64,000 nucleotides of DNA, taken from the NCBI RefSeq assembly GCF_039542905.1, contig NZ_BAABIS010000001.1:8308001-8372000 (forward strand), written 5' to 3'. Within the stretch, counting starts at the first letter, position 1. Every line of letters begins with the position of its first letter. Made by a program: the position numbers and the translations under genes. Positions 1-7,931 of the stretch are shown piece by piece. The DNA is from Kitasatospora terrestris. GTDB lineage: Bacteria > Actinomycetota > Actinomycetes > Streptomycetales > Streptomycetaceae. The notes below the pieces were generated by a model, which saw only the letters and a list, made by a program, of their open reading frames with translations, made no database searches and was not told the DNA's origin.

Positions 1-2
1 AC

Positions 3-581
3 CCCAAGGTCCTCGGCTACCTCGACGTCCTGCGCGACGGCGCGGCGGTCGGCGAGCGCGTCGCGATCCTCGGCGCCGGCGGCATCGGCTTCGACGTCGC
101 CGAATACCTCACCGACTCCGGCGAACAGGCCAGCCGCAACCCCGGCGTCTTCTTCCGGCAGTGGGGCGTCGACGCCGACCACACCGGCCCCGGCGGCCTC
201 GCCGCGCCCGTCCGGTCCACCGCCCCCCGCCAGGTCCACCTCCTCCAGCGCAAGACCAGCAAGGTCGGCGCCGGCCTCGGCAAGACCACCGGCTGGATCC
301 ACCGCACCGAACTCAAGCACCGCGGCGTCACCATGGTCGCCGGCGCCACCTACGACCTCATCGACGACGCCGGCCTGCACCTCACCGTCGACGGCGAGAA
401 GCAGCTCCTCCCCGTCGACACCGTCGTCCTGTGCACCGGCCAGGAACCCCGCCGCGACCTCCACACCGCCCTCGTCGACCGCGGCCTGACCCCCCACCTC
501 ATCGGCGGCGCCGACCTCGCCGCCGAACTCGACGCCAAGCGCGCCATCGACCAGGGCACCCGCCTGGCCGCCACCCTCTGA
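3..581 (+). CDS. fadH: NADPH-dependent 2,4-dienoyl-CoA reductase, C-terminal part (5' cut by window edge)
   Basis: This is the last 192 residues of an Old-Yellow-Enzyme-type oxidoreductase that removes the 4,5-double bond of 2,4-dienoyl-CoA during beta-oxidation of unsaturated fatty acids. Full proteins of the family are about 670 residues, with an FMN barrel followed by FAD and NAD(P) domains; only the nucleotide-binding end is present here. A Rossmann motif (ILGAGGIGFDVAEYL) lies near the start, and the fragment ends with VDTVVLCTGQEPRRDL and an alanine-rich terminal helix, as is usual for this family. The frame is open from base 3 to the TGA at 579-581. The specific dienoyl-CoA assignment rests on remembered family sequence; a related enoate reductase is the alternative. 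Confidence 0.82.
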   Translation, partial: PKVLGYLDVLRDGAAVGERVAILGAGGIGFDVAEYLTDSGEQASRNPGVFFRQWGVDADHTGPGGLAAPVRSTAPRQVHLLQRKTSKVGAGLGKTTGWIHRTELKHRGVTMVAGATYDLIDDAGLHLTVDGEKQLLPVDTVVLCTGQEPRRDLHTALVDRGLTPHLIGGADLAAELDAKRAIDQGTRLAATL

Positions 582-593
582 CCCCCGCACCGC

Positions 594-652
594 GAACGCC
601 GACGGCGGGCGTGGCCGCGCACCCCGCGCACCCGCGCCCGCCGTCGGCGTTC
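594..652. terminator. Bidirectional terminator between fadH and the STAND gene
   Basis: An 18-bp perfect inverted repeat (arms 594-611 and 635-652, beginning GAACGCCGACGG) with a 23-nt loop lies 13 bases after the fadH stop and before the stop of the convergent gene. There is no U-tract, which is normal for high-GC actinomycetes. Confidence 0.7.
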
Positions 653-667
653 CGTTGCCGCCGTCCC

Positions 668-716
668 CGGTGCGGGGTGCGGGGTGCGGGGTGCGGGGTG
701 TGGGGGCGCGGGGTGC
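668..716. repeat. Short GGGGTGC tandem repeat
   Basis: About six imperfect copies of a 7-bp GGGGTGC unit lie between the terminator and the end of the STAND gene. A similar but shorter run occurs near 58250-58276. It looks like a slippage-prone low-complexity tract with no visible function. Confidence 0.6.
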
Positions 717-722
717 CAGGCG

Positions 723-3700
723 CTAGTGCGGCGGCGCAGCGCGCAGCAGCGCCAGTACGGCCGCCGTCCGCGGGCCGGGCGGCAGCAACTCCTCCACGAA
801 CGCGCACATGTCGCCGGCCATCAGCCCGGCGTTCGGCAACGCGAGGAAGGCCGCGGCCAACGCCTCCGGCGGGTCGTCGCGCACCGCGAGACCGTGCAAC
901 AGGTCCTTCACCACCGGCTCCACCGGATCGTCCGGATCCGTGAGCGGGGACGCCAGCAACTCGTCCCACAACGCCACCGTCTCCGCCGCCCCCGGCCCGC
1001 TCTCCAGCAACCGCACCACCGCCCGCGCCAACAACACCCCCGACTCGTCCGCCTCCGCCCCGCCGCCGGCCGGGGCCGCGCCTCCGGCGCTTTGCGTGCC
1101 GTCCTCGCCCGGCTGGGTGGCTGCCGGCGTTGCGCGGTGCGGGTCGTCGGCTGCGCCGGAGTCGTGGGCCGCGTCGGCGCGGGCCGGTTTGGCGGCCGGG
1201 AGGTCGTCGTCGGGGGCCTGCGTCGCGGCGTCGAGTGCGGTCCAGGCGTCGGCGAAGCGGCCGAGGCGGCAGTAGGTGACGGCCAGGAGGCAGAGCCACC
1301 AGGTGTCGTCGGGGGCGCTGTCGAGGGCGGCGGTGTAGTCCGCGAGGGCGTCGTCCAGGCGGCCGGCGGCGCTGTGGGCCTGGCCGCGGGAGCCGAGGAC
1401 CCAGTCGTCGTCCGGGTCGGTGGCGAGGACCGCCGTGAAGTCGGCGACGGCGTCGTCGAGCCGCCCGGCCAGGCGGAGGGCTTCGCCGCGGCGGGCCCGG
1501 GACCAGCTGTCGTCCGGGTCGATGGTGAGCGCCGCGGTGTAGTCGGCGACCGCCGCGTCGAACCGTCCGGCGATCCGGTGGACCTCGCCGCGTGCGCCGA
1601 ACGCCCACCCGTACTCCGGGTCGAGTTCCACGGCCGCGGTGAAGTCGGTGACCGCCGCGTCGAGTCGCAGCGCCTGCCGGTGGGTCTGCCCGCGGGAGCC
1701 GAGCGCCCACGCGTCCTCGGGGTCGAGTTCCAGGGCCGCGTCGAGGTCGGCCATGGCCTCCTCCAGGCGTTCCGCCTGCCGGTGGGTCTCGCCGCGCCGG
1801 GCGAGGGCCCACGCGTACGCGGGGTTGATGACCAGTGCGGCGGTGAAGTCGGCGATCGCCTCGTCGAGCCGCCAGCAGATGCGGTGGACCTCGCCGCGCC
1901 AGGTGAAAGCCCACGCGTACTCGGGGTCGAGTTCGATCGCGGCGGTGAAGTCGGTGACGGCCTCGGCGAGGCGGCCGGCCTGGCGGTGGGTCTGGCCGCG
2001 GGAGCCGAGGGCCCACGCGTCCTCGGGGTCGAGGGTGACGGCCGCGGTGAGGTCGGCCATGGCCTCCTCCAGCCGGCCGGCCTGCCGGTGGGTCTCGCCG
2101 CGCCGGGCGAGGGCCCAGCCGTAGCCGGGGTCGAGCCGGAGTGCCACGCCGAGGTCGTCGGCGGCCTGGGTGAGCCGCTCCGCCTGCCGGTGGGTCTCGC
2201 CGCGCCAGGCCCAGGCCCAGGCGTACTGCGGGTCGAGTTCGACGGAGGTGGTGAAGTCCTCGATCGCCTCGTCGAGGCGGCCGGCCTGCCGGTGGGTTTG
2301 GCCGCGGGCGCCGAAGACCCAGGCCTGTTCGGCGTCGATGGCGATCGACGCGGTGAGGTCGGTCATCGCCTCGTCGAGGCGGCCGGCCTGCCGGTGGGCC
2401 TCGCCGCGCCAGCCGAGGGCCCAGGCGTACTCGGGTTCCAGGACGAGGGCGGCGGTGAAGTCCTCGACGGCCTGTTCGAAGCGGCCGGCCCGGCGGTGGG
2501 TCTCGCCGCGTTCGGCGAGGTACCAGGCGTCGTCGGGGTCGAGCAGGTGGGCGGCGGTCAGGTCGGCGACGGCTTCGTCGAGCCGGCCGGCCTGCCGGTG
2601 GGCCTCGCCGCGGCGGGTGAGGACCCACGCGTCGTCGGGCCGCAGTTCCAGGGAGGCGGTGAGGTCGGCGACGGCCTGCGCGTCCCGGTTGTGCCAGCCG
2701 TGCAGCCGGCCGCGGAACGCCAGCGCCTGCGCCAGGGGCTCGCCGCCGATCGAGACGGCCCGGTCCAGGTCCACCAGGGCCTCGTCGTCCCGGTCGGCGA
2801 GGAAGTACGCGTAGCCGCGGTGGCACAGGGCCCAGCCGCGCACCCGGGCGGGCAGCCCGGGTTCGGCGAGGGCGGACAGGGTCTCCACGTGCGGCCCGTC
2901 GGGGGAGCGGAGCGCGTGCAGCCGGGCCGCCCAGCGGGTCAGTTCCTCGTCGCCGCAGTCGATCGCGGCCTGCACCAGCATGTCGCCCCAGGCGGCGAGC
3001 GCCGCGGGTGCCTCGCCCGCCCGCCGCGCGGTCTGCTCCAGGGCGTCGGCCAGCTGCGCGGACGGGTCGGCGCAGAGCAGGTGGTAGGTCTCCTCGGTGA
3101 GCAGCCGCTGCCAGCCGGGGTCGGTCCGCCGGGCGGTCACGGACAGCCGCCGTTCCAGTTCGGCGCGCGCGTCGGCGTGGCCGGCGGCGAGCCGCCAGTG
3201 GGCGGCCCGCCACTCCAGCGGGGAGCGCGACCGGCAGTACCGCAGCATGCTGGCCCGGACCGCCGCGTGGTACTGGCGGTACTCGCCGTGCCCGGTGACG
3301 AACGGCTGGTCGAGCAGCCAGTCCCAGGTGCCGGCGGGTGCGCCGGGCACCGCCCGGGCGAACACGTCCCGGTTGAGCTGCGGCGGCAGCGACGCGGCGA
3401 GCACGGTCTCCCGCCGGGCCGGGTCACGGACCCACAGCAGGAACCGCTCCACCGCCTGGTCGACCAGGTCCGCGCCGGCGTCGGTGACCTCGTCGGTGGC
3501 CTGCGGGCGGGTCTGGGCCAGCAGCGCGACCAGCAGCGGCAGGCGCATCGACATCCGCAGGACGGCGTCGACCACGTTCACGTCCACCACGCCGCGGGCG
3601 GCGAGCAGCTCCCGCGCCTCCTGCTCGGTGAAGACCTCCAGCGGGACGTCCACCACGGCCGGGCGCAGCGGCCCCCAGTCCCGCTCGGCGAGCTCGTCGC

Positions 3701-4454
3701 GGCCGGCCAGCACGAACTGCACCTCCAGCGGCAGGTCCCCGAACTCGCCGGAGAGCACGTCCCGCAGCCAGGCGTCCAGGTGCCGCCCCGTCACCTCCCA
3801 GGTGTCGAAGAAGAGCACCACCCACGGGCGCCGCCCGCCGTTTTCCCGCCCGCACAGGCGGCCGAGCTCGGCGACGAACGCCCGGCACAGCGCGGCCTCC
3901 TCGTCGCCGCCCGCCGATCGCCGCTGCCGCACCCCCGCGACCAGCCGGTCCGCCGCCTGCGCGACCGTCTCCGGGTTCGCCATCGCCGCGACGACGCCGC
4001 CGCCGGGCACCGCCGAGGCCACCCCGCCGATCACCGCGGTGGTCACCAGCCGCGCGGGCAGCGACGCGCCCTCGCCGCCCTGCTCGGTCGTCCGGTCGGC
4101 CTGCAGGGCACGCCGGTACTGTTCGAGGGCCCGGTCGAACTCGCGCAGCGGACCGGCCTGCTCCGCCAACTGCCGGGCCAGCACGCCGAGCGCGCTCTCC
4201 AGGCCGTGGACGTCCCCCTCGTCGACCAGGGCGGTCACCGCGCCGGCCCGGCGCGCGGCCTCCCGCCACTGCGCCACCAGCGTGGACTTGCCGACGCCGC
4301 CCATGCCCCGGACGTGGAAGAGGAAGTCCGCCGGGCTCGGTCCGGCCTCCGGATCGGGGTCGCGCGCGAGGTTCTCCGCGAACAGCGCCAACTGCGCCCG
4401 CCGCCCCACGAACTGCGCCCCGGCCCGGCGCCGCAGCGCCTCCGCCCGCGACAT
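723..4454 (-). CDS. STAND-type NTPase with a long TPR array
   Basis: A protein of about 1243 residues. The N-terminus carries an AAA/NACHT-like ATPase: FVGRRAQLALF near residue 15, P-loop GMGGVGKST near residue 50, and Walker B WVVLFFDTWE about 230 residues further. A winged-helix-like middle region follows, then at least 14 tetratricopeptide repeats of 34 residues and a 200-residue C-terminal region. STAND proteins are signal-activated switches in regulation, cell death or phage defence. No separate N-terminal effector domain is visible, so the output is unknown. I chose the ATG at 4454 (MSRAEALRRRAGAQFVGRR) because the 55 residues possible upstream are low-complexity Arg/Gly/Pro. It faces away from gluABCD and stands alone. 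A TPR transcriptional regulator of the AAA_16 type is an alternative reading. Confidence 0.8.
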   Translation of the reverse strand: MSRAEALRRRAGAQFVGRRAQLALFAENLARDPDPEAGPSPADFLFHVRGMGGVGKSTLVAQWREAARRAGAVTALVDEGDVHGLESALGVLARQLAEQAGPLREFDRALEQYRRALQADRTTEQGGEGASLPARLVTTAVIGGVASAVPGGGVVAAMANPETVAQAADRLVAGVRQRRSAGGDEEAALCRAFVAELGRLCGRENGGRRPWVVLFFDTWEVTGRHLDAWLRDVLSGEFGDLPLEVQFVLAGRDELAERDWGPLRPAVVDVPLEVFTEQEARELLAARGVVDVNVVDAVLRMSMRLPLLVALLAQTRPQATDEVTDAGADLVDQAVERFLLWVRDPARRETVLAASLPPQLNRDVFARAVPGAPAGTWDWLLDQPFVTGHGEYRQYHAAVRASMLRYCRSRSPLEWRAAHWRLAAGHADARAELERRLSVTARRTDPGWQRLLTEETYHLLCADPSAQLADALEQTARRAGEAPAALAAWGDMLVQAAIDCGDEELTRWAARLHALRSPDGPHVETLSALAEPGLPARVRGWALCHRGYAYFLADRDDEALVDLDRAVSIGGEPLAQALAFRGRLHGWHNRDAQAVADLTASLELRPDDAWVLTRRGEAHRQAGRLDEAVADLTAAHLLDPDDAWYLAERGETHRRAGRFEQAVEDFTAALVLEPEYAWALGWRGEAHRQAGRLDEAMTDLTASIAIDAEQAWVFGARGQTHRQAGRLDEAIEDFTTSVELDPQYAWAWAWRGETHRQAERLTQAADDLGVALRLDPGYGWALARRGETHRQAGRLEEAMADLTAAVTLDPEDAWALGSRGQTHRQAGRLAEAVTDFTAAIELDPEYAWAFTWRGEVHRICWRLDEAIADFTAALVINPAYAWALARRGETHRQAERLEEAMADLDAALELDPEDAWALGSRGQTHRQALRLDAAVTDFTAAVELDPEYGWAFGARGEVHRIAGRFDAAVADYTAALTIDPDDSWSRARRGEALRLAGRLDDAVADFTAVLATDPDDDWVLGSRGQAHSAAGRLDDALADYTAALDSAPDDTWWLCLLAVTYCRLGRFADAWTALDAATQAPDDDLPAAKPARADAAHDSGAADDPHRATPAATQPGEDGTQSAGGAAPAGGGAEADESGVLLARAVVRLLESGPGAAETVALWDELLASPLTDPDDPVEPVVKDLLHGLAVRDDPPEALAAAFLALPNAGLMAGDMCAFVEELLPPGPRTAAVLALLRAAPPH
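1215..2690 (-). repeat. Tandem ~102-bp coding repeats of the TPR array
   Basis: Fourteen or more 102-bp units each encode a TPR around the core AWALG.RGQTHRQAGRLDEA. Units 6-8 and units 9-11 form a repeated block of three (order ALARRGETHRQ, ALGSRGQTHRQ, RGEVHRI). That is a higher-order repeat of about 306 bp and suggests recent expansion by recombination. Confidence 0.8.
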
Positions 4455-4530
4455 CCGCCCGCGCCGACCTGCCACGGCCCACCCCCTCCGTCCCCGGCAG
4501 TCTTCCCGCAACCCCCGCCCCGCACCCCCG

Positions 4531-4573
4531 CACCCCTGCCGTCGCACCCCTGCCGTCGCACCCCCCGCCGTCG
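4531..4573. repeat. Three copies of a 14-15-bp repeat upstream of gluA
   Basis: The unit CACCCCTGCCGTCG occurs at 4531-4544 and 4545-4558, and once more with small changes at 4559-4573. It lies in the divergent intergenic region between the STAND gene and gluA, so it could be regulatory or simply a slippage product. Confidence 0.55.
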
Positions 4574-4642
4574 CGCCTCCGGGCGCCGACATGCGCGGAG
4601 GCCCGCGCGGGCGGACCATGAACCCGACGAGCGGAGCCGACC

Positions 4643-5407
4643 ATGACCCAGGAAGCCCCCGAGCAGGCCACCGGCGATCTGGTGGTGCTGCGCGGGGTCG
4701 ACAAGCACTTCGGTGATCTCCACGTCCTGCGGGAGATCGACCTCACCGTCGCGCGCGGGGAGGTGGTGGTGGTCATCGGCCCCTCGGGCGGCGGCAAGTC
4801 GACGCTGTGCCGGGCGATCAACCGGCTGGAGACCGTCGACTCCGGCGAGATCGTGATCGACGGGAAGCCGCTGCCGGCCGAGGGCCGCGAGCTCGCGGCG
4901 CTGCGCGCGGACGTTGGGATGGTCTTCCAGTCCTTCAACCTGTTCGCGCACAAGACCGTGCTGCAGAACGTCACCCTGGGCCAGATCAAGGTGCGCCGTA
5001 CGGACCGGAAGACCGCCGAGGAGCGGGCGCGCGGCCTGCTCCAGCGGGTGGGGGTCGAGGCCCAGGCGGACAAGTACCCCGCGCAGCTCTCCGGCGGCCA
5101 GCAGCAGCGGGTGGCGATCGCCCGGGCGCTGGCCATGGATCCGAAGATCATGCTCTTCGACGAGCCGACCTCCGCCCTCGACCCCGAGATGATCAACGAG
5201 GTGCTGGAGGTCATGCGGCAGCTCGCCCGGTCGGGGATGACCATGGTCGTCGTGACCCACGAGATGGGCTTCGCCCGTTCGGCCGCGAACCGGGTGGTGT
5301 TCATGGCCGACGGCCGGATCGTGGAGGAGTCGACGCCCGATCAGTTCTTCAGCAGTCCGAGCAGCGATCGGGCCAAGGACTTCCTCTCGAAGATCCTCCA
5401 CCACTGA
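4643..5407 (+). CDS. gluA: Glutamate ABC transporter, ATPase subunit
   Basis: A 254-residue ATPase of the polar amino-acid uptake type that powers import of glutamate or related amino acids with GluB, GluC and GluD. Visible motifs are Walker A GPSGGGKST (about residue 48), the Q-loop in GMVFQSFNLF, signature LSGGQQQR, Walker B IMLFDEPTSALD and the switch histidine in VVVTHEMGF. Length and motif order match GluA of Corynebacterium and Streptomyces. It is the first gene of a four-gene operon, with gluB 12 bases downstream. Substrate preference (glutamate rather than glutamine or aspartate) follows the closest known family and is not proven by sequence. Confidence 0.9.
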   Translation: MTQEAPEQATGDLVVLRGVDKHFGDLHVLREIDLTVARGEVVVVIGPSGGGKSTLCRAINRLETVDSGEIVIDGKPLPAEGRELAALRADVGMVFQSFNLFAHKTVLQNVTLGQIKVRRTDRKTAEERARGLLQRVGVEAQADKYPAQLSGGQQQRVAIARALAMDPKIMLFDEPTSALDPEMINEVLEVMRQLARSGMTMVVVTHEMGFARSAANRVVFMADGRIVEESTPDQFFSSPSSDRAKDFLSKILHH

Positions 5408-5428
5408 CCAGCACCGGGAATGATGACC

Positions 5429-6280
5429 ATGAAGCTTCGCAAGGCGACCGTCGCCTCTGCCGCCGCCCTCGTCCTCGCCCTGACCGCCGCCGGCTGCGGC
5501 TCCGACGGCGGCGGCAGCAGCGGCGCGAGCGGATCGGCGAGCGCGGGCGGCAAGACGATCACCGTCGGGATCAAGTTCGACCAGCCCGGCATCGGGCTGA
5601 AGACCCCGGACGGCAAGTACACCGGCCTCGACGTCGACGTGGCCACCTACGTGGCCCAGCAGCTCGGCTACGCCCCGGGCGACATCCAGTGGAAGGAGGC
5701 CAAGAGCGCCGACCGCGAGACCCTGCTCCAGCGCGGCGACGTCGACTTCATCGCCGCCTCCTACTCGATCACCCCCGCGCGCTCCGAGAAGGTCGACTTC
5801 GCCGGGCCGTACCTGCTGGCGCACCAGGACGTCCTGATCCGCGCGGACGACAACTCGATCACCACCCCGACCGACCTGAACTCCAAGAAGCTCTGCTCGG
5901 TCACCGGCTCGACGTCCGCGCAGAACGTCAAGACGAAGATCGCGCCCAATGCCCAGCTGCAGGAGTACGGCGGCTACTCGGAGTGCCTGACCGGCCTGGA
6001 GAACAAGGTCATCGACGCGCTGACCACGGACAACACGATCCTCGCCGGCTACGCCTCGCAGGCCCAGTTCAAGGACAAGTTCAAGCTGGGCGGCTTCAAG
6101 ATGAGCAACGAGAACTACGGCATCGGCGTGCAGAAGGGCAGCGAGCTCAAGGCGAAGATCAACACGGCGCTGGAGAAGATGATCGCGGACGGCTCCTGGG
6201 CCGCCGCCGTCCAGAAGAACCTCGGCCCGGCCGGCTACCAGCCCGACTCGACGCCGCAGATCGGCGTGATCGTCAGCTGA
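5429..6280 (+). CDS. gluB: Glutamate-binding lipoprotein of the ABC transporter
   Basis: A 283-residue periplasmic-type solute-binding protein (SBP family 3) anchored to the outside of the membrane as a lipoprotein. The signal peptide starts MKLRKATVASAA and ends in the lipobox LTAAGC, followed by a Gly/Ser-rich linker and the binding fold with the family motif GLDVDVATYVAQQLG. ATGs at 5420, 5423 and 5429 are in frame; I prefer 5429 because a GGGA ribosome site lies before it and the signal peptide then has normal length. It delivers the amino acid to GluC/GluD. Confidence 0.9.
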   Translation: MKLRKATVASAAALVLALTAAGCGSDGGGSSGASGSASAGGKTITVGIKFDQPGIGLKTPDGKYTGLDVDVATYVAQQLGYAPGDIQWKEAKSADRETLLQRGDVDFIAASYSITPARSEKVDFAGPYLLAHQDVLIRADDNSITTPTDLNSKKLCSVTGSTSAQNVKTKIAPNAQLQEYGGYSECLTGLENKVIDALTTDNTILAGYASQAQFKDKFKLGGFKMSNENYGIGVQKGSELKAKINTALEKMIADGSWAAAVQKNLGPAGYQPDSTPQIGVIVS

Positions 6281-6311
6281 CGCCGCCCGCCCACGGCGCG
6301 GAGGTGCCACC

Positions 6312-6977
6312 GTGTTCGACTTCCTCGAGGGCTACGACCTGCTGGGAGCCTTCTGGGTCACCATCCAGTTGACCTTCTGGTCGGCCATCGGCTCGCTGAT
6401 CTGGGGGACGCTGCTGGCCGCCATGCGGGTCAGCCCGGTGCCGCTGATGCGCGGCTTCGGGACCGTCTACGTCAACATCGTCCGGAACATCCCGCTCACG
6501 GTGATCATCGTCTTCACCTCGCTCGGCCTGTTCCAGACGCTCGGCGTCACCCTGGGCGCCGACTCCTTCAAGACGATCAACTTCCGGCTCGCCGTGCTCG
6601 GCATGATCGCCTACACCGCGGCCTTCGTCTGCGAGGCCCTGCGGTCCGGGATCAACACCGTGCCGCTGGGCCAGGTGGAGGCGGCGCGGGCGATCGGCCT
6701 GCGGTTCCCCCAGGTGCTACTGCTGATCGTCCTCCCGCAGGCCTTCCGCGCGGTGGTGGGCCCGCTCGCGAACGTGCTGATCGCCCTCACCAAGAACACC
6801 ACGGTGGCCTCCGCGATCGGTGTCTTCGAGGCGGCCGCGCTGATGAAGACGATGATCGAGAACGAGGCCCAGGTCATTCTGATCTCCGCCGTCTTCGCCT
6901 TCGGCTTCATCTGCCTCACCCTCCCGGTCGGCCTGCTGCTCGGCTGGGTGAGCAAGAAGGTGTCGGTGAAGCGATGA
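6312..6977 (+). CDS. gluC: Glutamate ABC transporter, permease subunit 1
   Basis: A 221-residue HisM/GlnP-type inner membrane permease with about five hydrophobic helices. The conserved cytoplasmic EAA loop is visible as AARAIGLRFPQVLLLIVLPQ, which contacts the ATPase. The GTG start is preceded by GAGGTG at 6301-6306. The stop codon overlaps the gluD start (ATGA), so the two permease halves are translationally coupled. Confidence 0.9.
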   Translation: MFDFLEGYDLLGAFWVTIQLTFWSAIGSLIWGTLLAAMRVSPVPLMRGFGTVYVNIVRNIPLTVIIVFTSLGLFQTLGVTLGADSFKTINFRLAVLGMIAYTAAFVCEALRSGINTVPLGQVEAARAIGLRFPQVLLLIVLPQAFRAVVGPLANVLIALTKNTTVASAIGVFEAAALMKTMIENEAQVILISAVFAFGFICLTLPVGLLLGWVSKKVSVKR

Positions 6978-7906
6978 CCCGGCCCACCGTCCTGTACGAC
7001 GCGCCCGGCCCGCGGGCCAGGCGGCACAACCTCCTGCTGACCGTCCTGTTCCTGATCGCGCTGGCCGGCGTGCTCTGGTGGGTGTTCGCCAGCCTCGCCG
7101 ACAAGAACCAGCTCGCCTGGGACAAGTGGGAGCCCTTCTTCACCACCTCCGGGGCGTGGACCACCTTCCTGCTGCCCGGCCTGAAGAACACCGTGATCGC
7201 CGCCGCGCTGGCGATGGTGCTCGCCACGCCGCTCGGCGCGCTGTTCGGCATCGCCCGGCTCTCCGACCACGGGTGGGTCCGGGCCGCGGCCGGGACGGTG
7301 GTGGAGTTCTTCCGCGCCATCCCGGTACTGATCCTGATGCTCTTCGCGAACGCGGCCTACGCCAAGTTCACCGACGTCAGCCCGGACAGCCGGCCGCTCT
7401 ACGCCGTGGTCACCGGGCTGGTGCTCTACAACGGCTCGGTCCTCGCGGAGATCGTCCGGGCCGGCATCCTGGCGCTCCCGCGGGGGCAGACCGACGCGGC
7501 CAAGGCGATCGGCCTGCGCAAGAACCAGGTCATGCGGTACGTACTGCTGCCCCAGTCGGTCAACGCCATGATGCCCGCGATCGTCAGCCAGCTGGTCGTG
7601 ATCGTCAAGGACACCGCGCTCGGCGGCGCCCTGCTCGGCTTCTCCGAGCTGCTCGCCTCGGTCCGGCCGATGAGCGCGAACTACGGCGCCAACACCATCG
7701 CCTGCTTCACCGTGGTCGCGGTGATCTTCGTGCTGCTCAACCTCGCGCTGACCACCTTCGCCGGCCGGCTCGAACGCCGGCTGCGCAGCGGCAAGCGGTC
7801 CACCGGCGCGGTGGTCACCGCCGGCGCGGTCGAGGAGCTGTCCACGCCGGGCGAGCACGTCTCCCGCGACGACCTGGACGGACCGGGTCCGCAGGCCGGG
7901 CACTGA
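6974..7906 (+). CDS. gluD: Glutamate ABC transporter, permease subunit 2
   Basis: A 310-residue permease forming the membrane channel with GluC. It has an N-terminal membrane helix after a basic start and the EAA loop DAAKAIGLRKNQVMRYVLLP. A hydrophilic C-terminal tail of about 40 residues (ending PGPQAGH) is longer than in many relatives. The start overlaps gluC by four bases. It is the last gene of the operon; the next gene is convergent, with only 25 bases between stops and no strong terminator seen. Confidence 0.9.
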   Translation: MTRPTVLYDAPGPRARRHNLLLTVLFLIALAGVLWWVFASLADKNQLAWDKWEPFFTTSGAWTTFLLPGLKNTVIAAALAMVLATPLGALFGIARLSDHGWVRAAAGTVVEFFRAIPVLILMLFANAAYAKFTDVSPDSRPLYAVVTGLVLYNGSVLAEIVRAGILALPRGQTDAAKAIGLRKNQVMRYVLLPQSVNAMMPAIVSQLVVIVKDTALGGALLGFSELLASVRPMSANYGANTIACFTVVAVIFVLLNLALTTFAGRLERRLRSGKRSTGAVVTAGAVEELSTPGEHVSRDDLDGPGPQAGH

Positions 7907-7931
7907 AGGCCCGGCCCCGGGCCCGGCCCGC

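Noticed and set aside
1215..2690. Regularly spaced repeats that could be taken for a CRISPR-like array
   Set aside because: The period is about 102 bp, repeats run through without spacers, and the whole stretch is coding for 34-residue TPR units.
684..4646. Very long open frames on the strand opposite the STAND gene
   Set aside because: They are high-GC shadows. The minus strand carries P-loop, Walker B and TPR motifs, whereas the plus-strand translation is low-complexity.
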